From assembly GCF_003151255.1 (NCBI RefSeq), contig NZ_CP029481.1, positions 186,001 through 250,000 of the forward strand: a stretch of DNA of 64,000 nt. Reading direction: 5' to 3'. The position numbers and the translations under genes are program-made. The notes under the pieces were generated by a model. The model did not search any database. It worked only from the letters and a program-made list of their open reading frames with translations, and had not been told where the DNA came from. Positions 47,068 through 54,678 of the stretch are shown one piece after another (position 1 is the first letter of the stretch; each line of letters starts with the position of its first letter). Source of the stretch: Microvirga sp. 17 mud 1-3 (GTDB taxonomy: Bacteria; Pseudomonadota; Alphaproteobacteria; Rhizobiales; Beijerinckiaceae).

Positions 47068-47394
47068 TTACCATGTGCTCGTGCGGACCTGGATCATGGC
47101 TGTTGCCATAAGTTCGGACATTTTCTCGCGGATCTGTTCCGTAGTCTGGTGGATGCCGTTCGCCTGAAAGTCGGCATGGAGTTTCTCGACCAAGCCTTCG
47201 TCTACAACGCGCGCTACTAAGCTTTGGCCGATCTCATTGATGTAGGCATCGGCTTTCTGGCCCGTGAAGCCGAGTTGAGCGGCGGCCCACTGTCCAAGTA
47301 ATTTGTTGCGCCGTGCCAGGGCCCTGAACCTCGCTTCCTCATCGTGCGCAAAAACCTGTTCGAAGGCCCGTTCACGATCTTCGAATAGCGTCAT
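47068..47394 (-). CDS. DUF1476 protein, zeta-type F1-ATPase inhibitor
   Basis: 108 residues matching the DUF1476 family over its length (FEDRERAFEQVFAHDEEARF, RARRNKLLGQWAA-like core, YINEIGQSLVARVVDEGLVE). In Paracoccus and other alphaproteobacteria the member called zeta binds F1 and blocks ATP hydrolysis through its N-terminal segment. GGAGGTG precedes ATG 47394; an earlier start would add 48 unrelated residues. It is convergent with the pta operon, which ends in an orphan epsilon subunit and a phasin. Whether this copy inhibits or is a diverged paralogue is open. Confidence 0.88.
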   Translation of the reverse strand: MTLFEDRERAFEQVFAHDEEARFRALARRNKLLGQWAAAQLGFTGQKADAYINEIGQSLVARVVDEGLVEKLHADFQANGIHQTTEQIREKMSELMATAMIQVRTSTW

Positions 47395-47814
47395 GGAGCA
47401 CCTCCGGTTGGCGGTAACGAAAGGGCTTTTGTTATCATTATACACGAAAAGAGGCGCTCGCTGGACCGAAGCGGTGAGTTGACCCCAAGGCTGCTCCAAG
47501 AGCCCGGTGTGCCGTGGGGACCTCTGTCTTGTTGTCAAACTCTCCTGATCCGCTTTACGACCTCGTCCACACCACTATGCCGGTTGGGTGATGGGAGGAG
47601 CCAGGGAACTGGATGAGCGTCACTTTCTTGTAATTCTCGCATTGCTATAGCGCAGCCGGGTTCTCTTGCGTGATGACGTGCGACGATCTCTGGCAGCTTG
47701 GCCGCATCGCTGCGCAGTCTTCTTTTCGTCTTGCCTCAACCCTGCAAGCCTCGGACGATACGCTCATCTGGTTCGACGATCATCATCGACGTTCGTGGTT
47801 GAGAGGCTGCTGTC
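47395..47814. other. Intergenic stretch upstream of the DUF1476 gene
   Basis: About 420 bp. The AT-rich part at 47430-47450 may hold the DUF1476 promoter. No gene, repeat or copy of the 31-bp motif is recognised here; a GAGTTGACC match near 47475 is too weak to count. Confidence 0.4.
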
Positions 47815-48018
47815 CTAGTGAAGCCGCTGTGCCGAGCCCGTTTCGCGGATGTGAACGAGCTTGTTGAGCCTGTGCTGGTCCACACCGAGCTCTTCGGCCC
47901 ATTCATTCAGAGCTGAGCTATACAGCTGGGCGAGGAAGCGCCTCGGGTTGTCCGCAGTGCCTTTCAGTCTCACGAGCTCGTTCAGAGCCCGCCTCAACAT
48001 CGCACGGTCCACGGTCAT
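47815..48018 (-). CDS. Small protein of unknown function
   Basis: 67 residues from ATG 48018, chosen because AAAGGAGGCG lies 6-7 nt upstream. Helical (MLRRALNELVRLKGTADNPR, WAEELGVDQHRLNKLVHIRE), without signal or Cys. No family recognised. The strong ribosome site and protein-like composition support a real gene. Confidence 0.6.
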   Translation of the reverse strand: MTVDRAMLRRALNELVRLKGTADNPRRFLAQLYSSALNEWAEELGVDQHRLNKLVHIRETGSAQRLH

Positions 48019-48201
48019 TGCCACGCCTCCTTTCAGGGCGCTCAATCTGCAGTTTGGATGCCTGGACTGTCAAAGGGTCAAAAGGCTTAGGAACTGCTTC
48101 AACCCGCACCTGACATATGTGCGCTAGAGGCCCGGAAGCTCGGCTCCTATGACATAGGCCATCCGTGATGGCGGCGGGATCGCACAGCCCTTCGTCGCAA
48201 A

Positions 48202-48232
48202 ATGCCAAATGCTTGTCTCAGATGATCAAGCA
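48202..48232 (+). promoter_or_regulatory. 31-bp motif, copy 5 (upstream of glycine-rich protein gene)
   Basis: Reads ATGCCAAA, 5 nt, GTCTC, 4 nt, GATCAAGCA, with the same spacing as copies 1-3 and 18 of 22 positions agreeing with the consensus CTGTYAAR/GKCCC/GGTCAAGCA. It lies 86 bp before the glycine-rich protein ATG. Confidence 0.5.
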
Positions 48233-48318
48233 CGCTGTCTAGAAGCGATCAGAATGGAACTGCCTCCAGGTTGCTGCCTCGTTCTCTCGTGTGCGCCTGT
48301 CAAAGAGGGAGGATTACC

Positions 48319-49059
48319 ATGAACAGGTTTCTCTTAGCTCTGGGTGTTCTCACAGCAAGTACCCTCCTCGTTTCAGTCCCTGCCGATGCTCAGCGTGGGC
48401 GGGGGGGCGGGGGTTTCCACATGGGTGGAGGGGGATTTGGTGGAGGGTTCGGCAGAGGTGGATTCGGAGGGGGCGGATTCGGTAGAGGTGGCTTCCAAGG
48501 CGGCGGCTTTGGGAGCGCGCGGATCTTTACCCCTCGGCCCGGTATAGGCGGCTTTGGGGGCGCAATGGGAGGTGGTGGCATTCGCCGTGGGGCAATTGGC
48601 GTGGTGCCTGGTGGACCGGGCCGCATCGGTGGTTTCGGCCCTGGCGTCGGAGGTTTCCGCCAAGCTGCGATCGGCATCCCGCCTGGACGCATTGGGAACC
48701 GTGGCGATTGGAGATATGGCGTACGCCCCGTGGGCTCTTGGGGCCCGCGCTACCCGTACTACGGTGGCCGGTATCCCTATTACGGCCGGTATTATGCGCG
48801 CTATCCGTACTATGGCGGTTGGGGGTGGGATTGGGGCCTAGCGACGGGGGCGATCATTGGGGCCGCCGCCACTTATCCATATTATTCGTATCCTTATTAT
48901 AACGGCTCATATTCCCCGTATCAGACGCCAGTAGCCTCGGCCATTGGTGGATATTGTGTGACCCCTGCCAGAACCTGCGCTCTGATCAATTCAGCGCCTG
49001 TTGGGACCGGATGCTCCTGTCGAGTCCCGGGAGGGCGAGCCCGAGGAGTTGTGCAGTGA
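48319..49059 (+). CDS. Secreted glycine-rich protein
   Basis: 246 residues. A clear signal peptide (MNRFLLALGVLTASTLLVSV, cleavage near ADA) is followed by a Gly-rich region with GGGGFGGGFGRGGFGGGGF-like repeats, an Ile/Gly/Pro region, and a Tyr-rich region (RYPYYGGRYPYYGRYY). The C-terminus has four Cys residues (GGYCVTPARTCALINSAPVG, GCSCRVPGG). Function unknown; similar proteins are surface or envelope proteins of alphaproteobacteria. ATG 48319 has GGGAGGA 7 nt upstream. A copy of the 31-bp motif lies upstream. Confidence 0.85.
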   Translation: MNRFLLALGVLTASTLLVSVPADAQRGRGGGGFHMGGGGFGGGFGRGGFGGGGFGRGGFQGGGFGSARIFTPRPGIGGFGGAMGGGGIRRGAIGVVPGGPGRIGGFGPGVGGFRQAAIGIPPGRIGNRGDWRYGVRPVGSWGPRYPYYGGRYPYYGRYYARYPYYGGWGWDWGLATGAIIGAAATYPYYSYPYYNGSYSPYQTPVASAIGGYCVTPARTCALINSAPVGTGCSCRVPGGRARGVVQ

Positions 49060-49387
49060 TCCTCGCATGAGGCGGTCAGCGGGCGAGTGGCCGCTCGCTC
49101 CGCCTGAGGCCAGGATTCCCTGAATCGAGATAGTTTTCTTCTGTATCGGGCGATATGCTGAATGCTTGCGCGGATGCCCGCCAGTTGCTGCTGACCACTG
49201 CGCGAAAATGTTCCAGCGCTTCGGATCTTATGCGCGAACTAAATGTCAACGGCAGACGTAGATCGGATTAGCTTCGGGTAAATTGGGCAGTCCTGCAATT
49301 GTCCTGGAAGGAGGTATTCTTCTTGATGGCGAGGAATGTCGATAGAAATCGAGAAAGGGCCCATGCAGGCGGGTATTCCTAGGGATA
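49060..49387. other. Intergenic stretch between two convergent secreted-protein genes
   Basis: About 330 bp without a gene. It starts with a strong hairpin (49070-49105) and otherwise shows nothing recognisable. Confidence 0.5.
49070..49105 (+). terminator. Hairpin after the glycine-rich protein gene
   Basis: An outer stem AGGCGG/CCGCCT and an inner stem AGCGGGCG/CGCTCGCT (one G-U pair) enclose a short loop, starting 11 bp after the stop. There is no T-run afterwards, so intrinsic termination is uncertain. It may instead stabilise the transcript or act between the convergent genes. Confidence 0.4.
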
Positions 49388-49813
49388 CTATCGTGAGCAC
49401 AGCCTATACGCGGTGCCGGTTGAATCTTCGGCATTGAAGTAGCGCTTGAGTAAGCCATCTGATTGCAAGCTCATAAGGACACGCACATCATCGCCCGCCA
49501 CGGCATTCGCGCAGCCGAGAACCAGCAGTTGACGGTCGCCACTTGGTTGAATCGACTTGATGCGGCACGAAGCTTGGGGTGTCGTCAGGCGGTTACCCGA
49601 GATGATGAAGGCGGGCGCGAAGATATCGACAGGCTTCTTAAACGCGAGTCCGCTCCTCGTAGAAGCATAGATCTCTGCGCAATCGAGGCTCCCGGGCAGC
49701 CAAGCGCCCTGATAGGCTGTCAGGCGTTCCTGTGCTACTGCGACTGAGACCACAGTGAAGGTAAGGGCCAGGCTAAGCCAGATGCCATTGGCGAGTTCCG
49801 CAATTCGCATCAT
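49388..49813 (-). CDS. Secreted protein of unknown function
   Basis: 141 residues. Signal peptide about 1-28 (NGIWLSLALTFTVVSVAVAQ). The mature part has four Cys residues (SLDCAEIYAS, QASCRIKSIQ, LVLGCANAVA, AYRLCSR), suggesting two disulfides, and an acidic-Gly stretch. AAGGAGGAC precedes the ATG at 49813; the following ATG is also possible. No family recognised. Confidence 0.75.
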   Translation of the reverse strand: MMRIAELANGIWLSLALTFTVVSVAVAQERLTAYQGAWLPGSLDCAEIYASTRSGLAFKKPVDIFAPAFIISGNRLTTPQASCRIKSIQPSGDRQLLVLGCANAVAGDDVRVLMSLQSDGLLKRYFNAEDSTGTAYRLCSR

Positions 49814-49891
49814 GTCCTCCTTCCAACTACGACCCTGGCCTAGCTTCATTTGGCGGAGTCGAATGCTTGGCACCCGCAAAGGCGCATAACG

Positions 49892-50473
49892 TCACGTCGG
49901 GCGGCTTGCTCGCCGGACGGCTCTCTTATCCTGTGTTGTGCTCTCCCCTTGAACGGCGAGCGCCTTAGTGGCCTCGTCAGCCAAGCGGATTGCAATCGCA
50001 GCAAAGCGCCGACCTGCTTCTGCACTCTGCTCCAGATTGTTGAGGACCAACGAGCTCCGAACAACGAGAAACTCAGTCATCGACCTGCAACGGGTGAGGG
50101 CGTTGAAACCATCCAGGTTTTGCTGCAGGCATCGTTGGTTCAGGCGGAGCCATTCGCGGGAGACATCTTCAAAAACATGAGCAAAAGCCATACTAGTTTC
50201 GGCCAAGGCTTGAAGATTCTCCGACGCCTCCAAGGACAATCGGCGGTACTCTCCATCGCCAGACCCGAATCCTTGCATTGTATGATCTGCCGAACACTGA
50301 GCTAACTCCGAGATAACTCCGGCGCTCCTCTCGGCTGCATTCTGCAAGATGCATGCTGTCTCTTGCAGGTTCTCAAGGCCAGCCCGTAGTGTATCGGCCA
50401 TGTCCTCCGCCGCATGGAGCACGACATCATCATGCTGGCGGGCTCGCATCCCCTCTTCGATCATTGCATCCAT
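49892..50473 (-). CDS. Phasin family protein 2
   Basis: 193 residues, helical. The C-terminal half carries the phasin-2 pattern (EWLRLNQRCLQQNLDGFNAL, FLVVRSSLVLNNLEQSAEAG), and the N-terminal half is an extra helical region. Probably binds polyhydroxyalkanoate granules or acts as a stress-type phasin. A copy of the 31-bp motif lies about 155 bp upstream in the right orientation, linking it to the pta cluster. Confidence 0.8.
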   Translation of the reverse strand: MDAMIEEGMRARQHDDVVLHAAEDMADTLRAGLENLQETACILQNAAERSAGVISELAQCSADHTMQGFGSGDGEYRRLSLEASENLQALAETSMAFAHVFEDVSREWLRLNQRCLQQNLDGFNALTRCRSMTEFLVVRSSLVLNNLEQSAEAGRRFAAIAIRLADEATKALAVQGESTTQDKRAVRRASRPT

Positions 50474-50628
50474 CCTTTCCCGAGGACCATTCTATTGTCT
50501 CCCCCTATGGGCACACGCTCCCGGTCAGAAACAGAAGTATGGGCAAGTCAACGGCCAGCTTGCAGGCCCTTTCTGCAATAGGATCAGGAGACATTTGCAG
50601 GATTCACTGTAGGCCAGCCAACGCATGC

Positions 50629-50659
50629 CGCTTGATCGAAAGGGACAGCTCTTTGGCAC
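50629..50659 (-). promoter_or_regulatory. 31-bp motif, copy 4 (upstream of phasin 2)
   Basis: On the minus strand it reads GTGCCAAA, 5 nt, GTCCC, 4 nt, GATCAAGCG. Spacing is identical to the other copies and the GTCCC core is exact; the outer parts differ at four positions. It points toward the phasin 2 gene, whose start is at 50473. Confidence 0.5.
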
Positions 50660-50977
50660 TTTGGGTCATGGGAGCTGGCTTGCTTCGGGATGTGCCGCCT
50701 ATTGAACGTATAATTGATAGACCTGCCCGTCTCTACCAATGCAATTTCGACAAGCCTCGTTCAGATCCACGAGGATCGCCGGACCCAGACGGAGCTGAAC
50801 TCCTTAGAGACTCTACCGCCTGAATAAAGCGCGACGTCGCGCTAAAGCCAAAGGCCAGAGCTCGACGGTGATCGAGTCTTTTGGAAAATAGTCTCCATTA
50901 CATTCTAGATCTTGATGTTGATTGAACTTGGTCTCGGATCTCATGGCATTTGTAATTTCGGAAGAATACACAAAATT

Positions 50978-50993
50978 ATAATCGCGCGATTAT
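50978..50993. promoter_or_regulatory. Perfect 16-bp palindrome in AT-rich DNA
   Basis: ATAATCGCGCGATTAT, perfectly symmetric, sits in an AT-rich stretch about 245 bp upstream of the MmgE/PrpD gene. It looks like an operator for a dimeric regulator. Which regulator binds is unknown; the TrmB-type protein of the operon is one candidate. Confidence 0.45.
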
Positions 50994-51170
50994 TTAATTA
51001 TACGAGATACAGCGCGTGAGCATATTGAATAAGGCCGTGCGCACATACGGTAATTGGATGCTTTTATGAGGGATAAGCTGAAAGAACGTATGGCAAATCA
51101 AATTAAGTCTCGGTCGGCTGCAGAGATCGGATGGCTGCGTGGTAGTTGCGAAAAAAACCTCCAATCCATG

Positions 51171-51208
51171 TTGACAGCAAAATACAGGTAGTGTTGCATG
51201 CTACTACC
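51171..51208 (+). promoter_or_regulatory. Candidate promoter with overlapping inverted repeat
   Basis: TTGACA at 51171-51176 is a consensus -35 box. Seventeen bases later TTGCAT is a weak -10. The inverted repeat GGTAGT (51187-51192) and ACTACC (51203-51208) overlaps the -10, where a repressor would block polymerase. The predicted transcript would start about 30 nt before the MmgE/PrpD ATG. Confidence 0.4.
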
Positions 51209-51238
51209 AAGGCGCAAGTCAGAAGGAGCGGAGGCTTG

Positions 51239-52645
51239 ATGAGCAGTCAGGGCGAAACGAACGATGTGCTGAACCGTTTAACGATGCGCTTCGCGGAGCA
51301 TGTCGCAGCACTCACCTACGATAAGATTCCTCAGGATGTTGTTGCAAAAGCGAAGCTCATTCTTCGTGATGGCGTTGGGAACGAGCTTGCTGCGTCGGCG
51401 ATCAGCGAACCCGCCAACGCAATGGTCACGCTGGTTAAGGAATGGGGCGGCGCTCCGCAGAGCACGATCATCGGCCACGGCATGAAGGTTCCGACGCCGA
51501 ATGCCGCGCTGGTCAACGCGATGATGGGGCATGGCATTGAACTCGACGATGCGCATGGCAGCGGACTCATCAAGGCTGGCTCCGTGCTCGTTCCATCGGC
51601 CTTCGCCATCGCTGAGCTTTCAGGAGCATCCGGAAAGGACGTTATCACAGGCGTTGTAGCGGGTTATGACGTGGCAGTTCGCATCGCTAAGGCGATCAAT
51701 CCCGGACACCGCCAGCGTGGTTATCATACCACGGGAACGGTTTCGGCGATCGGTGCCGCCGCCATGGGGGCGAAGCTCCTTGGCTGCAATGCGGAGCAGA
51801 TTGCTTGGGCCATCGGCCTCGCCTGTATGCAGTCGGCCGGTATCCAATCCTACCTGGACGACCCATGCATGGCCAAACCTTTCAGCCCGGGCAAGGCCGG
51901 CTTCAACGGAACGCTCGCTGCAATCATGGCCAGCCGCGGATTTAGCGGACCGAAAAAAGTCCTTGAATCGCGCGAAGGGTTCTTCAACGCCTTCACGGAC
52001 TCCGTGCGGTTGGAAGATCTGAAAGACAATCTGGGCGAGCACTTCGCCATCATGGAGGTGGGCTTCAAGCCTCACGCCGCCTGTCGTTACGCTCACGGCC
52101 CCATTGACCTCGCACAGGAGGCCTATCATCAGGACGGCGTGCGGTTGAGCGACGTGGATCGCATCGTCGTTAGAATGAGCGAACTCGCCATACGCCAGGC
52201 TTCCAAGCCCGTCGTCACCAACCTGAATGCAGCCATGGGCAGCACCCAATTCAGTTTGGCTCTGTCGCTTGCTGCCGGCAATAACGGGCTCAAGGAATAC
52301 TGGGAAGGTTACAAAGATCGCAGTGTTCACGACGGGATGAGCAAGGTCGAACTGCAGGCTGATCCTGCCTATGGTCTCGGTGGACGCCAATCTGTGATCG
52401 AGATCACTCTGAAGGACGGGCGGAAGGTTACAAGATCTTCTCAGGAGCCGAAGGGTGAGCCGACTAACGCGCTCACGAACGAGGAACTGGAGCGTAAATT
52501 CCTTGCGATGACGACGATGGTCGTCGACGAGGCACAGGCTTGGCATCTCGGCGAGTTGGTCATGAAGCTGGAACAGCAAGCCAAGGCTGCCGTGGTTCCG
52601 CAAGCGACGGTGGTGGACAATGGCCCTGCTCTCCGTGCAGCCTGA
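51239..52645 (+). CDS. MmgE/PrpD family protein
   Basis: 468 residues with the MmgE/PrpD fold over its length: LILRDGVGNELAASAISEPA, NAMMGHGIELDDAHGSGLIK, VAGYDVAVRIAKAINPGHRQ, GYHTTGTVSAIGAAAMGAKL, and a C-terminal half with FKPHAACRYAHGPIDLAQEA. Family members dehydrate 2-methylcitrate, decarboxylate cis-aconitate or eliminate from related polycarboxylates. ATG 51239 is preceded by GAAGGAG and GGAGG; an earlier frame start adds 31 residues with no similarity. It leads the catabolic operon, and the PrpF gene overlaps its end by 26 bp. Confidence 0.9.
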   Translation: MSSQGETNDVLNRLTMRFAEHVAALTYDKIPQDVVAKAKLILRDGVGNELAASAISEPANAMVTLVKEWGGAPQSTIIGHGMKVPTPNAALVNAMMGHGIELDDAHGSGLIKAGSVLVPSAFAIAELSGASGKDVITGVVAGYDVAVRIAKAINPGHRQRGYHTTGTVSAIGAAAMGAKLLGCNAEQIAWAIGLACMQSAGIQSYLDDPCMAKPFSPGKAGFNGTLAAIMASRGFSGPKKVLESREGFFNAFTDSVRLEDLKDNLGEHFAIMEVGFKPHAACRYAHGPIDLAQEAYHQDGVRLSDVDRIVVRMSELAIRQASKPVVTNLNAAMGSTQFSLALSLAAGNNGLKEYWEGYKDRSVHDGMSKVELQADPAYGLGGRQSVIEITLKDGRKVTRSSQEPKGEPTNALTNEELERKFLAMTTMVVDEAQAWHLGELVMKLEQQAKAAVVPQATVVDNGPALRAA

Positions 52646-53873
52646 CGGCGATAGCCACATTCGCGATGTCCCGCCCGTGTATCTCACGGGCGGGAGCGAG
52701 CAGATCCCTATCCGCTGCGCCTTCATGCGGGGCGGATCCAGCAGGGGCGGCTTCTTTCTCGCAGACGATCTCCCGGAGGACGAAGCAGAGCGCCATGCGA
52801 TCCTGCTCGCCGCCTATGGATCGCCGGATGAGCGACAAATTGACGGCATCGGCGGGTCGGATCCGCTGACGAGCAAAGCCGCTGTCGTCGCCAAGTCTTC
52901 CAGAAGCGATGCAGACGTCGAGTACACCTTTTACCAGGTCGGAATTGACCGGCCGACGGTTTCGACCGGGGGAAACTGCGGCAACATGCTTGCTGCCGTG
53001 GGGCCGTTCGCAATTCTCCGCGGCCTGGTTCCGGTGACAGAGCCGGAAACCATCGTGCGGATCTATACTACCAATACACGCCAGGTCATCACGGCCCGTA
53101 TCCCTATCCGAGATGGCATTGCCGGTTGTGAAGGGGATTGTGCCATTGCGGGTGTTCCGGACCCTGGCGCGGCGATCGGACTCGATTTCGGGGATTGCAG
53201 TGGGGCGGTCTCAGGCCGGCTCTTGCCGACTGGAAATGCGCGGGATGAAATCGAGATCGAAGGGAACCGGATCTCGGTTTCTCTGATCGATGCAGCCACG
53301 CCATTCGTCTTCGTTCGCGCTGATGACATAGGTGCAACCGGTATAGAAACTCCGGAGGTTCTGCGCAGTAATCTCGAGATTATGCAGCGGCTCGAGCAGG
53401 TACGGGGCTGGGCCGCGAAGGTCCTTGGGCTTGTTCAGGATGCGACGCAGGCCCAGGCTGTCAGCCCGAATATTCCCCGCGTCATGATGATCGCACCGCC
53501 GACCTCCTATCCGACCGTGAGCGGTAACTTAGTGGCAGCATCCGACGTCGACATCTGTGTTCGGCAGCTCGCCATGCAGCGGCCACACAAGGCCTTAGCA
53601 GTGACAGGGGCTGTCTGCGCCGCGGTCGCTTGCGCTGTGCCAAGTTCTGTCGTTGCAGAAATAGTTGGAAAGGCCTCGAATGAGGTTCGCCTTGGCCATC
53701 CCAGCGGTGTTCTCCGCGTCGCCTCCAAGACAAGTCGGACTCCTGAGGGACAGCTCGTGATCGAAAGCGCGCAGATAGAGCGAACCGCCAGGCTGATCAT
53801 GGACGGAACGGTACTCGTGCGGCGTCGCAAGATCGAGCAGTTGCGGGATACCCTTCGTGGGCTGGAGGCTTAA
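52620..53873 (+). CDS. PrpF-family isomerase
   Basis: 417 residues, the PrpF/4-oxalomesaconate-tautomerase family (a double diaminopimelate-epimerase-like fold). Conserved blocks are AFMRGGSSRGGFF, GIGGSDPLTSKAAVVAKSS, STGGNCGNMLAAVGPFAI (with the family Cys), and VRLGHPSGVLRV. PrpF isomerises 2-methylaconitate, while relatives move the double bond of oxalomesaconate or aconitate. The ATG overlaps the MmgE/PrpD stop by 26 bp; a later GTG would also be possible. AcnD, the usual partner of PrpF, is absent from the window. Confidence 0.9.
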   Translation: MALLSVQPDGDSHIRDVPPVYLTGGSEQIPIRCAFMRGGSSRGGFFLADDLPEDEAERHAILLAAYGSPDERQIDGIGGSDPLTSKAAVVAKSSRSDADVEYTFYQVGIDRPTVSTGGNCGNMLAAVGPFAILRGLVPVTEPETIVRIYTTNTRQVITARIPIRDGIAGCEGDCAIAGVPDPGAAIGLDFGDCSGAVSGRLLPTGNARDEIEIEGNRISVSLIDAATPFVFVRADDIGATGIETPEVLRSNLEIMQRLEQVRGWAAKVLGLVQDATQAQAVSPNIPRVMMIAPPTSYPTVSGNLVAASDVDICVRQLAMQRPHKALAVTGAVCAAVACAVPSSVVAEIVGKASNEVRLGHPSGVLRVASKTSRTPEGQLVIESAQIERTARLIMDGTVLVRRRKIEQLRDTLRGLEA

Positions 53874-53874
53874 G

Positions 53875-54678
53875 ATGGATAACACGAAGCCTTCGACCTT
53901 TTCTCTTCCCCCACGGGGGGTGAAGCCCCGCGAGAAAGGGATCACGGCGGTCATCGATTACGGTCCCGATGGCTTCGGTTGGACTGGCGAGCGCGGAATC
54001 GCCGATCTCCTCAGTTGCGCGGCCGAATATATCGACTTTGCCAAGATCTATGCGCTCAATGCTCTTCTCATGCCAAGCGAAGTCGTCAAGCGCATCGTCA
54101 AGCTCTACCGCGATTCCGACGTCGTATGCTATTCGGGAGGTATCCTCTTCGAATATGCCTACCAGAGGAACGAACTTGATCTCTACGCGGCTCATGTAGG
54201 GCGCCTTGGCTTCGGCGCAGTGGAGATATCAGAGAACTACATCGAGCTCGGCAAGGCTGAGCGGCTTTCTTTAGTCGACCGCTTTCAGAAGCAAGGATTG
54301 TCCGTCATCTACGAATTTGGACGAAAAAACCCCGAGCACGCGATGCAGATCGATGAACTCGGTTCGCTCGTCACGTCCATGAGGGATGTCGGCGTGGAGC
54401 ACGTGATCATCGAGCAATCGGAAATCGACATGGCTGCGGCTGCAAAGCCGGAATCGCTGAGGGACTTGGCGGCCGCCCCCTGGTTCGCCAATATCTTGGT
54501 CGAAACCGACCCCTACCGATTCCCGGCTCAACACGTCGGAATGCTCAAAGACTTCGGAGCAGGCGTCAATTTGGCGAATGTCGCTCCAGGTCAGGCTCTT
54601 CGACTCGAAGGGCTGCGCAGAGGCATCGGTCGGGCAGTCAACTACTCGATCCTTGCGGATGAAAGACATTTACAATGA
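53875..54678 (+). CDS. ComA/phosphosulfolactate-synthase family protein with altered active site
   Basis: 267 residues, a TIM barrel of the ComA family (also plant HSA32). It keeps the scaffold (YIDFAKIYALN, YSGGILFEYAYQRNELD, GFGAVEISENYIEL, VEHVIIEQSEID, GAGVNLANVAPGQALRLEGL). Compared from memory with archaeal ComA, several substrate-site stretches differ: the DKG strand end reads DYG, the FGWGT loop reads IYALN, and EGRESG reads EQSEID. Use of PEP and sulfite is therefore doubtful, and another addition/elimination reaction is likelier. ATG 53875 has GGAGG upstream. Its stop overlaps the TrmB start. Confidence 0.8.
   Translation: MDNTKPSTFSLPPRGVKPREKGITAVIDYGPDGFGWTGERGIADLLSCAAEYIDFAKIYALNALLMPSEVVKRIVKLYRDSDVVCYSGGILFEYAYQRNELDLYAAHVGRLGFGAVEISENYIELGKAERLSLVDRFQKQGLSVIYEFGRKNPEHAMQIDELGSLVTSMRDVGVEHVIIEQSEIDMAAAAKPESLRDLAAAPWFANILVETDPYRFPAQHVGMLKDFGAGVNLANVAPGQALRLEGLRRGIGRAVNYSILADERHLQ

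Larger units (their letters stand above)
50474..51238. promoter_or_regulatory. Control region between phasin 2 and the catabolic operon
   Basis: About 765 bp without a clear gene. It contains a copy of the 31-bp motif on the minus strand (50629-50659), an AT-rich segment with a perfect 16-bp palindrome (50978-50993), and a promoter-like TTGACA with an overlapping inverted repeat (51171-51208). A 41-codon frame from ATG 51068 lacks a ribosome site and is not called. Confidence 0.5.

Noticed and set aside
47440..47560. Further copies of the 31-bp motif before the DUF1476 gene
   Set aside because: GAGTTGACC and GTCAAA sequences occur, but the GTCCC core and the spacing do not match.
48402..48520. 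Short GGN-rich repeats, considered as a CRISPR or DNA tandem repeat
   Set aside because: They are codons for a Gly-rich protein segment; there are no constant-length repeats with unique spacers.
48390..48692. Pro-rich minus-strand frame
   Set aside because: It is the complement of Gly codons in the glycine-rich protein gene, and the plus strand has the signal peptide and ribosome site.
51068..51193. 41-codon frame upstream of the MmgE/PrpD gene
   Set aside because: No ribosome site, overlaps the candidate promoter, and shows no resemblance to a known peptide.
51620..52726. Long minus-strand reading frame (368 codons)
   Set aside because: It is antisense to the well-supported MmgE/PrpD gene, has no family resemblance, and arises from that gene's codon bias.
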